DNA of 33,719 bases from Thermus tengchongensis (GCF_021462405.1 NZ_JAKEDU010000014.1:1-33719), one strand, 5' to 3'; positions 5,734 through 14,116 are shown, numbered from the stretch's first letter. Numbers and translations are program-made. Notes: generated by a model not told the origin, from the letters alone.

Positions 5734-6549
5734 CTATCCGAAGCGGCCGGTGATGTAGGCCTCGGTGTATGGGTGCTTGGGCTTGGTGAAGATGATTTCC
5801 GTGGGGCCTTCCTCCACTAGGACCCCTAGGTGCATGAAGAGGGTGCGGTCGGAGATGCGGGCGGCCTGCTGCATGTTGTGGGTGACGATGACCACGGTGT
5901 AACGCCTCTTGAGCTCGGCGATCAGGTCCTCGATGGCCTGGGTGGCGATGGGGTCCAGGGCGCTGGTGGGCTCATCCATGAGCAGGAGGGGCGGTTCCAC
6001 GGCGATGGCCCGGGCGATGCAGAGCCGCTGCTGCTGCCCGCCGGAGAGGCGTAGCCCGCTCTCCTTCTTGAAGCGGTCCTGCACCTCGTTCCAGAGGGCG
6101 GCCCGCTTCAGGGCCTCCACCACCCGGTCCTCCAGTTCACTGCCTTTAACTCCCATGAGCCGAAGCCCAAAGGCCACATTCTCAAAAATCGTTTTGGGGA
6201 AGGGGTTGGGCTTTTGGAAGACCATGCCGATTTGCCGCCTCACGGCCACCGGGTCCACCCGGGGGTCGTAGATGTTCACCCCTTCGTAGAGCACCTCGCC
6301 CTCCACCCGCACCCCGGGGATGAGGTCGTTCATGCGGTTGAGGGAGCGAAGGAGGGTGCTCTTGCCGCACCCCGAGGGGCCGATGATGGCGGTGATCTGG
6401 TTGCGGGGAAAGCGGACGGAGATGTCGTAAAGGGCCTGCTTCTTGCCGTACCAAAGGTTCAGCCGGCGGACGTCCACTAGGGCCTCGGCTTCGGAAACGG
6501 GGGCTGAGCGTACGGTTTCGTGATCCTTCAGAAGTTCCAAACTCACCAT
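5734..6549 (-). CDS. pstB: Phosphate ABC transporter ATP-binding protein PstB
   Basis: 271 residues, close to the family norm. Walker [10 protein letters not shown] (57-65), Q-loop [13 protein letters not shown] (109-121, with the PNPFP typical of PstB), signature LSGGQQQR (168-175), Walker [14 protein letters not shown] (188-200) and the H-loop [14 protein letters not shown]. It powers phosphate import by PstCA. The start at 6549 has GGAGGGA immediately upstream and overlaps pstA by 7 nt. The first ~20 residues before [11 protein letters not shown] are an unconserved extension. Confidence 0.96.
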   Translation of the reverse strand: MVSLELLKDHETVRSAPVSEAEALVDVRRLNLWYGKKQALYDISVRFPRNQITAIIGPSGCGKSTLLRSLNRMNDLIPGVRVEGEVLYEGVNIYDPRVDPVAVRRQIGMVFQKPNPFPKTIFENVAFGLRLMGVKGSELEDRVVEALKRAALWNEVQDRFKKESGLRLSGGQQQRLCIARAIAVEPPLLLMDEPTSALDPIATQAIEDLIAELKRRYTVVIVTHNMQQAARISDRTLFMHLGVLVEEGPTEIIFTKPKHPYTEAYITGRFG

Positions 6550-7754
6550 TCCCTCCTAAACCGGTTCCTGAGGTACAGGGCCATCAGGTAGAGCCCCGAG
6601 AGCATGGCCAGCATGACCAGGATGCCTGCAGCGGCCACCCGGCTGAACTCCGGGATGTTCATGGACACCCAAAGGTAGATCTGCACCGGTACCACCGTGT
6701 ACTCCGACATGGGGCCATTGGGGAAGAAGGGGACGTAGGCGGCGGCGCCCACCAGGAGGAGGGGAGCGGCCTCTCCGATGAGCCGGGCGGCGGACAGGAT
6801 GACCCCGGTGACCATGCCCGGCAAAGCGGCGGGCACCACCACGCGGAACACCACCTGCCTCCGGGTAGCTCCCAGGGCAAAGGCGGCCTGGCGCAAGGAC
6901 TCCGGGACGGCGCGCAGGGCTTCACGGGAGGTGACCACGATGACCGGGATGCCCAGGAGGCCTAGGGTGAGGGCGGCTGCCAGGATGCTGGGTCCTAGGC
7001 CGAACTCCCGCACGAAGAGGGCGAGGCCGAGAAGGCCGTAGACGATGGAGGGCACCCCGGCCAGGTTGCGGAGATTGACCTCCAGGATGCGGTTGAGCGT
7101 TCCTTCCCGCAGGTACTCCTCCAGGAGGATGGCGGTCCCCACCCCCACGGGGATGGCGATGAGGAGGGCGAGGGACAGCACCCAAGCCGTTCCCCATATG
7201 GCCACGCCGATTCCTGCGGTGAGGGGGGACCGGGAAGGCGTGCGGGTCAGGAAGCTCTGATCAAGCCAGGGGTTTAAGACCAGCCTTTCCCCCTCCTTCA
7301 GGTTTGCCTTGAGCTCACTCCAGCGGCGCAGGCCCTCGGCCAGGGAGAAGTCCGCCACCCGCTCGTCCCGGAGGCCGGTGACCACGTAGCGGAAAGGGCC
7401 GTCTTGGGTGTTCCACATGAGTTCCACCCGGTTCTGTAGGAAGAGGACCCGGCGCTCCGTGGGGTCCTGGAGGGAGAACCTCACCTCCTCTTCGGTGTAA
7501 CCCCGGGCCAGGAGCTCTTGCCGGAGGATCTCGTTGGCAGAAAGACCAAAGGGATAGGTCTTGCCTGGACCTTCGTCGGCCCGCACCACCTGCACGGAGA
7601 AGCTCCGGTAGGCCGTGTCTCCCAGGAGCAGCGCCAAAAGGCCGATGGCCATGGTCAGGGGGATGAGGAGGGCCCGGGCAAACACCCGGTCGATCCGCGT
7701 TTTCCACGGGTCCGTGGAGAAGGCCTGAGGGGGGGACTCGAGGGACCTATTCAT
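6543..7754 (-). CDS. pstA: Phosphate ABC transporter permease PstA (long form)
   Basis: 403 residues against about 280-300 for a typical PstA. A first membrane segment (about 31-50) is followed by a hydrophilic stretch of roughly 130 residues predicted outside the membrane (including [19 protein letters not shown] and [11 protein letters not shown]), then the five-helix permease core. The core carries the EAA-type loop ([28 protein letters not shown]) that contacts PstB, and [11 protein letters not shown] near the end. Extended PstA proteins with such a loop are known, but its function is not. It overlaps both pstC (8 nt) and pstB (7 nt). Confidence 0.93.
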   Translation of the reverse strand: MNRSLESPPQAFSTDPWKTRIDRVFARALLIPLTMAIGLLALLLGDTAYRSFSVQVVRADEGPGKTYPFGLSANEILRQELLARGYTEEEVRFSLQDPTERRVLFLQNRVELMWNTQDGPFRYVVTGLRDERVADFSLAEGLRRWSELKANLKEGERLVLNPWLDQSFLTRTPSRSPLTAGIGVAIWGTAWVLSLALLIAIPVGVGTAILLEEYLREGTLNRILEVNLRNLAGVPSIVYGLLGLALFVREFGLGPSILAAALTLGLLGIPVIVVTSREALRAVPESLRQAAFALGATRRQVVFRVVVPAALPGMVTGVILSAARLIGEAAPLLLVGAAAYVPFFPNGPMSEYTVVPVQIYLWVSMNIPEFSRVAAAGILVMLAMLSGLYLMALYLRNRFRREW

Positions 7755-8649
7755 ACCGCTCCCGATAACGTTCCACTACCCACTGGGCCAGGATGTTGAG
7801 GAAAAGGGTGAGGAGGAAGAGGGTAAAACCAACGGCGAAGAGGGCGTAGTAGGCGGTGGAGCCTGTGGGCTGGTCTCCTGTGGCAGCCTGGACGATGTAG
7901 CTGGTCATGGTGGCGATGGTCTCCCGCGGGTCCAAGGTGAGGGTTGGCCTTTGGCCCGCGGCGATGGCCACGATCATGGTCTCACCGATGGCTCGGCTGG
8001 TGGCCAAGATGATGGCGGCGATGATGCCGGAGATGGCGGCGGGGAAGACCACCCTTAGGGCCACCTCGTAGGGCCGGGCCCCCAGGGCATAGGCCGCCTC
8101 CCGGATGGAGCGGGGTACGGACTCCATGGCGTCCGCTGCCACATTGGAGATGTAGGGGATAATGGCGAAGCCCATGACCAGGCCCGCCGAGAGGGGGTTA
8201 AAGATGTTGAGGTCCGGAATCACCCTTTGTAGCAACGGGGTTACGAAGAGGAGGGCGAAGTAGCCGAAGACCACGGTGGGAATGCCCTCGAAGAGCTCCA
8301 GGGTACCTTTGATGCGGGCGCGGGCGTTTCCGCTCGCGTACTCCGCTAGGTATATGGCCAGGGAAAGGCCTAAGGGGATGGCCACCAAAAGGGCGATGGC
8401 CGTCACCAGGAAGGTACCGGCGATGAGGGGGGCGATGCCGTAGCGGGGTTCGGCGAACAGGGGCGTCCATTCGGGGGCCAGGAGGAACTCTAGGAGGGGG
8501 ACTCGCCGGAAAAACTGGACCACATCCCCCACCAGGCTGAGGATGACCCCCAAGGTCGTGAGGAGGGTAACGGAGGAAAGCGAAACCAGGAGGATAAAGG
8601 TGAGGACCTCCTTAGGGTTTCTTGAGGGCCTTTGCTTAAGGATCTCCAT
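7747..8649 (-). CDS. pstC: Phosphate ABC transporter permease PstC
   Basis: 300 residues with about six membrane helices. Visible features are LLAPEWTPLFAEPRYGIAPLIAGTF near the first periplasmic loop, LELFEGIPTVVFGYFAL, and the EAA loop SIREAAYALGARPYEVALRVVFPAA, followed by SRAIGETMIVAIAAG, all characteristic of PstC. It partners with PstA to form the phosphate channel. A GGGAGAGG ribosome site precedes ATG 8649. Expression relative to pstS is probably reduced by the hairpin in the 59-nt gap upstream. Confidence 0.95.
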   Translation of the reverse strand: MEILKQRPSRNPKEVLTFILLVSLSSVTLLTTLGVILSLVGDVVQFFRRVPLLEFLLAPEWTPLFAEPRYGIAPLIAGTFLVTAIALLVAIPLGLSLAIYLAEYASGNARARIKGTLELFEGIPTVVFGYFALLFVTPLLQRVIPDLNIFNPLSAGLVMGFAIIPYISNVAADAMESVPRSIREAAYALGARPYEVALRVVFPAAISGIIAAIILATSRAIGETMIVAIAAGQRPTLTLDPRETIATMTSYIVQAATGDQPTGSTAYYALFAVGFTLFLLTLFLNILAQWVVERYRERYE

Positions 8650-8664
8650 GCCTCTCCCATTCTA

Positions 8665-8696
8665 TAGGGGTGGGGGGGCTCCCCCCCCCACCCCTA
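8665..8696 (-). promoter_or_regulatory. Strong GC hairpin between pstS and pstC
   Basis: A 14-bp perfect stem (8665-8678 with 8683-8696, built on GGGG-T-GGGGGGG) closes a 4-nt loop. There is no T-run on the minus strand after it, so it fits better as an mRNA stabiliser or partial attenuator that keeps the binding protein pstS in excess over the permease genes. Confidence 0.6.
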
Positions 8697-8708
8697 GGAC
8701 CGCTGGGG

Positions 8709-9674
8709 TTATTGGATTTCCTTCCTCAGTTCCTCGATGAACTTGGCCAAGGGGGTTCCGGGGGGCAGGTCGGCAAAGAAGGAGCCCAGCTTCTTGCGGG
8801 CCACCAGGGCCTGCCCGATGCGGTAGGCCTCGTCGGGGAGCTCCACGTAGCCCGTGGCCCGGATGGCCCGGCGGGCCGCGGGGGAGAGGTAGAAGTCAAT
8901 GAAGTCCCGCACCTCCTTGCGCTCCAGGCTCTTGGCGTTCACGTAGATGAAGAGGGGCCGGGACAGGGGGATATAGGTGCCGTTCAGAACCGTCTCCCGA
9001 CTCGGGGCCACGCAGCCCCGGCCCCCGTTGATGGCCAGAGCCCGTACCTTGTCCTTGTTCTCCTCGTAGTAGGCGTACCCCACGTAGGCCATGGCGTAGG
9101 GGTTGCCGATGACCCCGCGCAGGATCACGTTGTCGTCCTCGGAGGGGAAGTAGTCCTTACGGCTGGAGCCCGCCCGGCCCATGATGGCCTCGGTGAAGTA
9201 GTCAAAGGTGCCCGAGTCGGTGCCCGGCCCGAACAGCACGATCCGACGGTTGGGCCAGGCGGGGTTCAGGTCCTTCCAGAAATTCACCTTGGAGTTGGGT
9301 TCCCAGATGGACCGGAGCTGAGCGGTGGTTAGGCACTGGGCCCAGGTGTTCTGCCGGTTGACCATCACCGTGAGGGCGTCGAAGGCGATGGGAATCTCCA
9401 CGAACTGGATGCCTGCCTTCTGGCAGGCCTCCATCTCCGACTTGCGGATGGGGCGGCTGGCGTTGGAGATGTCCGTTTCCCCGCGGCAGAACTTCTGGAA
9501 GCCGGCTCCCGTGCCCGAGAAGGCCACGGAAATGCGCACCTGGGGGTTGCGGGTCACGAACTCCTCCGCCACCGCCTGGGTGATGGGGTAGACGGTGGAG
9601 GACCCATCCGCCCGGATCTGGGCCATGGCCGTACCGGCGAGCGCTAACAGCAGAAGACCGTACAGCTTCTTCAT
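8709..9674 (-). CDS. pstS: Phosphate-binding periplasmic protein PstS
   Basis: 321 residues. A signal peptide MKKLYGLLLLALAGTAMA is followed by mature protein beginning QIRADGSSTVYPIT, whose DGSSTVYP is the N-terminal phosphate-binding loop. SGTGAGFQKFC and GTDSGTFDYF supply further phosphate ligands in the PstS pattern. There is no lipobox cysteine, so the form appears soluble or periplasmic rather than a lipoprotein. ATG 9674 is chosen over the longer frame because GGAGGT lies six nt upstream and the signal peptide begins there. First gene of pstSCAB; no phoU is seen in the window. Confidence 0.96.
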   Translation of the reverse strand: MKKLYGLLLLALAGTAMAQIRADGSSTVYPITQAVAEEFVTRNPQVRISVAFSGTGAGFQKFCRGETDISNASRPIRKSEMEACQKAGIQFVEIPIAFDALTVMVNRQNTWAQCLTTAQLRSIWEPNSKVNFWKDLNPAWPNRRIVLFGPGTDSGTFDYFTEAIMGRAGSSRKDYFPSEDDNVILRGVIGNPYAMAYVGYAYYEENKDKVRALAINGGRGCVAPSRETVLNGTYIPLSRPLFIYVNAKSLERKEVRDFIDFYLSPAARRAIRATGYVELPDEAYRIGQALVARKKLGSFFADLPPGTPLAKFIEELRKEIQ

Positions 9675-9696
9675 CCCTAAACCTCCCACCCGTACT

Positions 9697-9714
9697 CTGA
9701 CAACCCTTTGTCAG
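9697..9714. promoter_or_regulatory. Inverted repeat between mnmA and pstS
   Basis: CTGACAA (9697-9703) and TTGTCAG (9708-9714) form a perfect 7-bp dyad with a 4-nt centre. It overlaps the last codon and stop of mnmA and sits about 22-40 nt before the pstS start. It could be a small operator for phosphate control or only an mRNA hairpin. It is not the direct-repeat architecture of the enterobacterial Pho box. Confidence 0.35.
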
Positions 9715-10832
9715 GAGAAGGTCAAGAACTCCCCCGTTAGGCTCCGGTCAAGGCCCGCCAGGTTGTAAAGCCCTTGGCGGATCACCGCGCCCCCCAAAAG
9801 CCTCTCCCCCTGGTAGAACACAGCGCTCTGCCCCGGGGTCACGGCGAAGACCGGGGTGGCAAAGCGAAGGCGCAAAGGGCTTAAGGACTCCACCCTGGCC
9901 CTTACGGGAGGGGTGCGGTAGCGCACCTGGACCTCCACTTCCTCCGGGAGTTCAGCGAGGAGGTTGGCCTCCTCCCCTTCCAGCCCCAGCCAAAGGGCAG
10001 CCTCCCTGGGCCCCACGTAGACCACGTTGGCCTCTGGGTCTATGGCCACCACGTACCGCTCCAGGTGGGGCTTATAGAGCCCCAGGCCCTTCCGCTGGCC
10101 GACGGTGTAGAGGCTTGCCCCCTGGTGCTCCCCCACTACCTCCCCGGTGAGGGCGTCCACCAAGGGACCGGGGCGGACCTTTAGCCTTTCCCTCAGGAAC
10201 ACCCTCAAGTCCCCGGCCACAAAGCAGAGGTTCTGGCTCTCCGGTTTCCTGGCGGTAGGGAGCCCCGCCCGTTCGGCCAAGGCCCGCACCTCGGGCTTGG
10301 TCATCCCCCCCACGGGGAAGAGAAGGTGGGGGATGGCCTCCCTGGGGGTTCCCCAGAGGAAGTAGCTCTGGTCCTTGAAGGGGTCCGCCCCCCGAAGGAG
10401 GGCCTCCCCTTCCCGGCGCACGTAGTGCCCGGTGGCCACGTAGTCCAGGCCGAGCCTTTGGGCCTGCTTGAGGAGGGCGCCGAACTTCACGAAGGTGTTG
10501 CAGCGGGCGCAGGGGTTGGGGGTGCGGCCTTGGGCGTAGTCCTTCAGGAAGGGTTGGATGATCTCCTCCTCAAAGGTCTCCCGGTAGTCCAAGAGATAGA
10601 AGGGGATATCCAGGATCTCCGCTACCCTGCGAGCCTCGTAGGCGGCCTCGGGGGTGCAACAGCTTTCCCAGGCCCGTCCCTTATGGGGGATATCCAGGGT
10701 AGGCCTTGGGGGCTCCTCGGGCCAGAAGCGCATCATGGCCCCCACCACCTCGTAGCCCGCTTCCTTCAGGAGGTAAGCGGACACCGAGGAATCCACCCCC
10801 CCGGACATGGCCACCAGAACCGTCTTCCTCAT
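9711..10832 (-). CDS. mnmA: tRNA-specific 2-thiouridylase MnmA
   Basis: 373 residues. It activates and thiolates U34 of tRNA-Lys, -Glu and -Gln to s2U in the cytoplasm. The PP-loop SGGVDSS (10-16) binds ATP. The two reactive cysteines are present as C111 (in NPCARCNTFVKFG) and C203 (in ESQNLCFV), equivalent to Cys102 and Cys199 of the E. coli enzyme. TGHYVR, DQSYFLW and GLYTVGQRKGLG-like blocks (here SLYTVGQRKGLGLYKP) are typical. It overlaps the upstream DUF1385 gene by 4 nt. Two of its substrate tRNAs (Lys, Glu) are encoded in this window. Confidence 0.96.
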   Translation of the reverse strand: MRKTVLVAMSGGVDSSVSAYLLKEAGYEVVGAMMRFWPEEPPRPTLDIPHKGRAWESCCTPEAAYEARRVAEILDIPFYLLDYRETFEEEIIQPFLKDYAQGRTPNPCARCNTFVKFGALLKQAQRLGLDYVATGHYVRREGEALLRGADPFKDQSYFLWGTPREAIPHLLFPVGGMTKPEVRALAERAGLPTARKPESQNLCFVAGDLRVFLRERLKVRPGPLVDALTGEVVGEHQGASLYTVGQRKGLGLYKPHLERYVVAIDPEANVVYVGPREAALWLGLEGEEANLLAELPEEVEVQVRYRTPPVRARVESLSPLRLRFATPVFAVTPGQSAVFYQGERLLGGAVIRQGLYNLAGLDRSLTGEFLTFS

Positions 10833-11713
10833 GCCACCACCTTTTCCCCCACCGCCGCCTCTGTGCTCTTTATGGCCACCTCCACCATGTCCGGGGTGGG
10901 CTCGGCCACAGTGAGGGCTTGGAAGCGGAAGCCCAAGGCCCGCAGGAACCGGGAAACGGGGTCCTCGTGCCGGGCGGAGAAGTAGAGGAGCTCAAAGGCC
11001 AAGGCCGCCACCACCGGCAGGAAGAGGACCCGGGCGAGGAGGCGCCACCAGAGGACCTGGGGGGCGGGGATGAGGCTGTAGACCAGGACCGAGACCACGA
11101 TGACGAAGGCGAGGAAGGTGGTGCCGCAGCGCGGGTGGAAGCGGGGCTGGGCCATGACGTTTTCCACCGTGAGGGGAAGCCCCTTTTCAAAGGCGTGGAT
11201 GGCCTTGTGCTCCGCCCCGTGGTACATGAAAAAGCGCCGGATCTCGGGCATGCGGCCGATGAAGAGCAGATAGCTCACCAGGAGCCCCACCTTAATGAGG
11301 CCCGCTAGGAGGTTATAGAGGAGGGGAAGGCGGGCGGGGTCCACTAGCAGGCCGGAAAGGAAGCCGGGAAGCACGATGAAAAGCGCAATGCTGATGAGGA
11401 GGCTCACCGCCACCGTGCCCCACAGGGCCCCCTTGGGCATTTCCTCTTCGCCCCCCACCAGCTCGGCGCTGCGGGCCAAGGCCCGGTAGCTCACGGAAAG
11501 GGCGTCCCAGAGGGCCACCACTCCCCGGATCAGGGGGAGCTTGGCCCAGGGGTAGCGCTGGCTCAGGGCGGGCTCCTCGTGGCGCTCCACGTGGATTTGG
11601 CCGTTGGGAAGGCGCACCGCCAGGGCCCAGGCCCAGGGGGATTTCATCATCACCCCCTCGAGGGCCGCCGAACCCCCCAGGGCCACCTGCTTGGCGAGCA
11701 AAAGAAGCCGCAT
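10829..11713 (-). CDS. DUF1385 (YqhQ-like) membrane protein
   Basis: 294 residues from ATG 11713. Family features visible: GGSAALEGVMMKSP near the N-terminus, RGVVALWDAL, a central pair of membrane segments, and the conserved MYHGAEHKAIHAFEKG...RFHPRCGTTFLAFV block with possible metal ligands (His, Glu, Cys), followed by two or three further membrane helices. The family is described as putative metal-dependent, with no established reaction. An alternative ATG at 11722 adds three residues. Neither has an ideally spaced ribosome site, since GGGAGGG abuts 11713. First gene of the long minus operon. Confidence 0.85.
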   Translation of the reverse strand: MRLLLLAKQVALGGSAALEGVMMKSPWAWALAVRLPNGQIHVERHEEPALSQRYPWAKLPLIRGVVALWDALSVSYRALARSAELVGGEEEMPKGALWGTVAVSLLISIALFIVLPGFLSGLLVDPARLPLLYNLLAGLIKVGLLVSYLLFIGRMPEIRRFFMYHGAEHKAIHAFEKGLPLTVENVMAQPRFHPRCGTTFLAFVIVVSVLVYSLIPAPQVLWWRLLARVLFLPVVAALAFELLYFSARHEDPVSRFLRALGFRFQALTVAEPTPDMVEVAIKSTEAAVGEKVVA

Positions 11714-11752
11714 CCCTCCCATTCTGCCACGGGGGCGTGGTATCTTCCAGGC
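11714..11752. promoter_or_regulatory. Divergent promoter gap between DUF1385 gene and leucyl aminopeptidase
   Basis: Only about 39 nt separate the two start codons. TATCTT at 11741-11746 lies 6 nt before the aminopeptidase GTG, consistent with a leaderless transcript. No good -35 was seen, and the minus-strand promoter is not clear. Confidence 0.35.
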
Positions 11753-13150
11753 GTGATCACCTTGCATCCTGTAGAGGCCACGTTGGCGGAGGGGAAGGCC
11801 CCTTTGAAGGTGGTGTGGGTGAAGAAGGGGGAGCTTACCCCCCAGGCGGAGGCCCTGGACGTCCGTCTTGGAGGAGTTCTAAGACGGGCCATGGCCGGGG
11901 CGGGGTTCAAGGGGGAGGCGGGGGAGAACCTCTTGCTTTCCACCCCCGAGGGGCATTTCCTCCTCTTCGGCCTGGACGAGGATCTCCGGGCCACGGGGGG
12001 AAGGCTGGCCCAGGCGCTTGCCAAGCTATCCTTCCCCGAGGTTCTGGTGGAGGCCCTCGAGGCCTACCCCCTGGCGGAAGGGATTCTCTTGGGGGCGTAC
12101 CGCTTTGACCGTTACAAGGGCTCCAGGGAGGAAAAGCCCGTGGCCGTCCAGCTTTCCGGGGCTAGCCCGGAGGAGCTGGAGAGGGCGAAGAAGGTGGCGG
12201 AAGGGGTCTTTTGGGCCCGGGATCTGGTGAACGAGCCCCCCAACGTCCTCACCCCGGAAGCCTTGGCGGAGGCGGCCCTTTCCCTTAAGGCCTTCGGGGT
12301 AGAGGTGGAGGTTCTGGACGAGGAGGCCATCCGGGCTTTGGGCATGGGAGCCTTCCTGGCGGTGGCCCAAGGCTCGGAGAACCCGCCCCGTTTCATCGCC
12401 CTGCGCTACGCTCCCGAAGGCGCCCGGGAAAGGCTGGACCTGGTGGGCAAGGGCCTCACCTTTGACTCCGGGGGCTACTCCCTGAAATCCACGGAGGGTA
12501 TGGCCACCATGAAGGGGGATATGGCCGGGGGAGCGGCGGTCCTCGGGGCCATGAAGAGCGCCGCCCTCCTGGGGCTTCCCGTGGAGATCCGTGGCTACAT
12601 CGCCGCTTGCGAGAACCTGATCTCGGGCCGGGCCTACCGGCTTGGGGATGTGCTCAAGACCCTTTCCGGCAAAACGGTGGAGGTGATGAACACCGACGCC
12701 GAAGGCCGCCTCACCCTGGCGGATGCCCTGGCCTATGCGGAACGCCAGGGGGCCAAGCGGATCCTGGAGCTTTCCACCCTCACGGGCTCGGCGGTGGTGG
12801 CCCTGGGGGAGGAGGTGGCCGCTCTCTTCGCCACGGAGGAAACCTGGGGGAGGCAGGTGGAGGAGGCGGCGAAGATGGCGGGGGAGAAGGTCTGGCCCCT
12901 ACCCCTGGAGAAGGCCTACCGGGAGAAGCTGAAAAGCCCTGTGGCTGACCTAAAAAATGTGGGTGACCGCAACGGCGGGGCCATCACCGCGGCCCTTTTT
13001 CTGGCGGAGTTCGTTTCGGTGCCTTTGGTGCACCTGGACATCGCCGGGCCCGCCTTTGCCAAAAAGGCTCATGCCTTGGGTCCAGAAGGGGGCACGGGGT
13101 TTGGGGTGAGGACGGTCCTCCAAGTGGCGCAAGGGCTGAGCGAAGGTTAA
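11753..13150 (+). CDS. pepA: M17-family leucyl aminopeptidase
   Basis: 465 residues. The two-zinc active site of M17 enzymes is complete: VGKGLTFDSGG (K233, D238), KGDMAGG (D256) and the signature NTDAEGRL (D315, E317, with catalytic R319), plus K245. It removes N-terminal residues, notably Leu, from peptides in the cytoplasm, and the N-terminal domain is of the usual divergent kind. The GTG start at 11753 is chosen because coding similarity and a -10 box begin there; the frame further upstream runs antisense through the DUF1385 gene. Transcribed alone and ended by the hairpin at 13155. Confidence 0.94.
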   Translation: MITLHPVEATLAEGKAPLKVVWVKKGELTPQAEALDVRLGGVLRRAMAGAGFKGEAGENLLLSTPEGHFLLFGLDEDLRATGGRLAQALAKLSFPEVLVEALEAYPLAEGILLGAYRFDRYKGSREEKPVAVQLSGASPEELERAKKVAEGVFWARDLVNEPPNVLTPEALAEAALSLKAFGVEVEVLDEEAIRALGMGAFLAVAQGSENPPRFIALRYAPEGARERLDLVGKGLTFDSGGYSLKSTEGMATMKGDMAGGAAVLGAMKSAALLGLPVEIRGYIAACENLISGRAYRLGDVLKTLSGKTVEVMNTDAEGRLTLADALAYAERQGAKRILELSTLTGSAVVALGEEVAALFATEETWGRQVEEAAKMAGEKVWPLPLEKAYREKLKSPVADLKNVGDRNGGAITAALFLAEFVSVPLVHLDIAGPAFAKKAHALGPEGGTGFGVRTVLQVAQGLSEG

Positions 13151-13154
13151 AAAG

Positions 13155-13182
13155 TCCCACCCTGCCCCCGGGCAGGGTGGGA
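13155..13182. terminator. Bidirectional terminator between pepA and the Fur-family gene
   Basis: CCCACCCTGCCC (13156-13167) pairs perfectly with GGGCAGGGTGGG (13170-13181), extended by T-A at the ends. It stands between two convergent genes. Confidence 0.75.
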
Positions 13183-13195
13183 GCCTATAGAACCC

Positions 13196-13639
13196 TTACC
13201 CCTGGCAGTTGGGGCAAAGCCCCCGGAACTCCAGCCGGAAGTTCTCCAGAGCCCAGCCAGACTTCTCGGCGGCGGCCTTTTGCGCCTGGGAGAGGTCCAG
13301 CTCCGGCAGGTTCTTCAAGAGGAGGTCCTCCACCTTACCGCAGGAGGTGCAGACCAGGTGCACGTGGGGCTCGTTATAGCCGTCGTAGCGGGTCAGGCCC
13401 TTGGGGTCCTTGAACTCGTAGATGAGGCCGTGTTCCCTCAGGACGTGGAGGTTCAGGTATACGGTGGAAAGCCCGATGTCGTAGCCCCGCTTCTTAAGGC
13501 CGTTGTAGAGCTCCTCGGGGGTAGGGTGGACGTTCTTGCGATCCAGGTAGCTTAGGATTCGCTCGCGGGGCAGGGTGTGCCTGAGCCCCACCGCCTTTAG
13601 CCGCGCCCGGTAGTTCTCCTTTTCCCTCATCCTTGGCAT
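13196..13639 (-). CDS. Fur/PerR-family metalloregulator (first copy)
   Basis: 147 residues. Winged helix (residues ~10-85) with HPTPEELYNGL and the recognition helix GLSTVYLNLHVLREHGLI, then the dimer domain with EPHVHLVCTSCGKVED (H92, H94, C97, C100) and CPNC (C142, C145), which form the structural zinc site. The members could sense Fe, Mn or Zn or peroxide; sequence alone does not decide which. The ATG at 13639 is chosen for its GGAGGAG ribosome site. Its promoter (13663-13690) lies directly upstream, and a second, extended -10 promoter further up could also feed it. Confidence 0.88.
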   Translation of the reverse strand: MPRMREKENYRARLKAVGLRHTLPRERILSYLDRKNVHPTPEELYNGLKKRGYDIGLSTVYLNLHVLREHGLIYEFKDPKGLTRYDGYNEPHVHLVCTSCGKVEDLLLKNLPELDLSQAQKAAAEKSGWALENFRLEFRGLCPNCQG

Positions 13640-13662
13640 GGCTCCTCCTTCCTTTCGGTTCC

Positions 13663-13690
13663 AGTATACACAGGCCGTGTGCAAATGCAA
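13663..13690 (-). promoter_or_regulatory. Promoter of the Fur-family gene
   Basis: Minus-strand -35 TTGCAT (13690-13685) and -10 TATACT (13668-13663) with a 16-bp spacer. The spacer contains an imperfect dyad CACA-N5-TGTG (13670-13682 region), a possible autoregulatory site. Confidence 0.6.
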
Positions 13691-13705
13691 CACCCGAACT
13701 AGGCA

Positions 13706-13753
13706 TTAGGCGGTATGGACCCTTTCTCTCCTTTTGGGAAGGGCTTTCCTCAT
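13706..13753 (-). CDS. Possible 15-residue leader peptide
   Basis: A tiny frame, MRKALPKRRERVHTA, with GAGGAG six nt before ATG 13753 and a promoter-like extended -10 (13804-13799) about 45 nt upstream. It precedes the Fur-family gene on the same strand. The peptide is strongly basic and unlike anything I recognise. It may be a chance frame. Confidence 0.22.
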   Translation of the reverse strand: MRKALPKRRERVHTA

Positions 13754-13798
13754 GGAGTGCTCCTCAAGTTTAGGTAAATTTCCAAATTCTTCCGCCCC

Positions 13799-13843
13799 AT
13801 TATACCACTCCCATCCGAGGCAACGGGTTGCCCGGAGTATAAT
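13799..13843. promoter_or_regulatory. Back-to-back promoters around a perfect 6-2-6 palindrome
   Basis: The minus-strand extended -10 TGGTATAAT (TATAAT at 13804-13799) and the plus-strand TATAAT (13838-13843) face away from each other. Between them GGCAAC-GG-GTTGCC (13819-13832) is a perfect palindrome lying where the -35 regions of both should be, and neither has a good -35. This is the arrangement of an operator or activator site controlling both directions. The plus promoter would give a leaderless mRNA for the DivIC-like gene. Confidence 0.55.
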
Positions 13844-13852
13844 GGGTCCATC

Positions 13853-14116
13853 GTGGACCGGCCCATCTACCGCATCCTGCACCTGGTCTTTGCCCTGGGT
13901 TTGGCCCATGCCCTTTTCCTTTTAGGGCAGGAGGGGATCAGGGCGTATGAGCTCGCCCGGGAGCGGGCCAGGCTCGAGGAAGCCCTGCGCCAAGCGGAGG
14001 CCCGGGTGGCCCGCCTCGAGGCCGAGGTGAAGGCGGTCAAGGATCCCGCTTACCTGGAGGCCCTGGTCCGCAGGTTGGGTTTTGTGCGGCAAGAGGAGAT
14101 ACTAAGGAGGCGATGA
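13853..14116 (+). CDS. FtsB/DivIC-like septum formation protein
   Basis: 87 residues. One membrane segment near the N-terminus (ILHLVFALGLAHALFLLG) is followed by a coiled coil (ARERARLEEALRQAEARVARLEAEVKAV) and the family-typical ending DPAYLEALVRRLGFVRQEE. Such bitopic proteins join FtsL and FtsQ/DivIB in the divisome. Start is GTG 13853, nine nt after a TATAAT box, so the message is probably leaderless. Overlaps the next gene by 4 nt. Confidence 0.8.
   Translation: MDRPIYRILHLVFALGLAHALFLLGQEGIRAYELARERARLEEALRQAEARVARLEAEVKAVKDPAYLEALVRRLGFVRQEEILRRR

Noticed and set aside
8665-8696. A simple intrinsic terminator after pstS
   Set aside because: The stem is strong but has no U-run on the transcript strand and the following genes belong to the same transporter.
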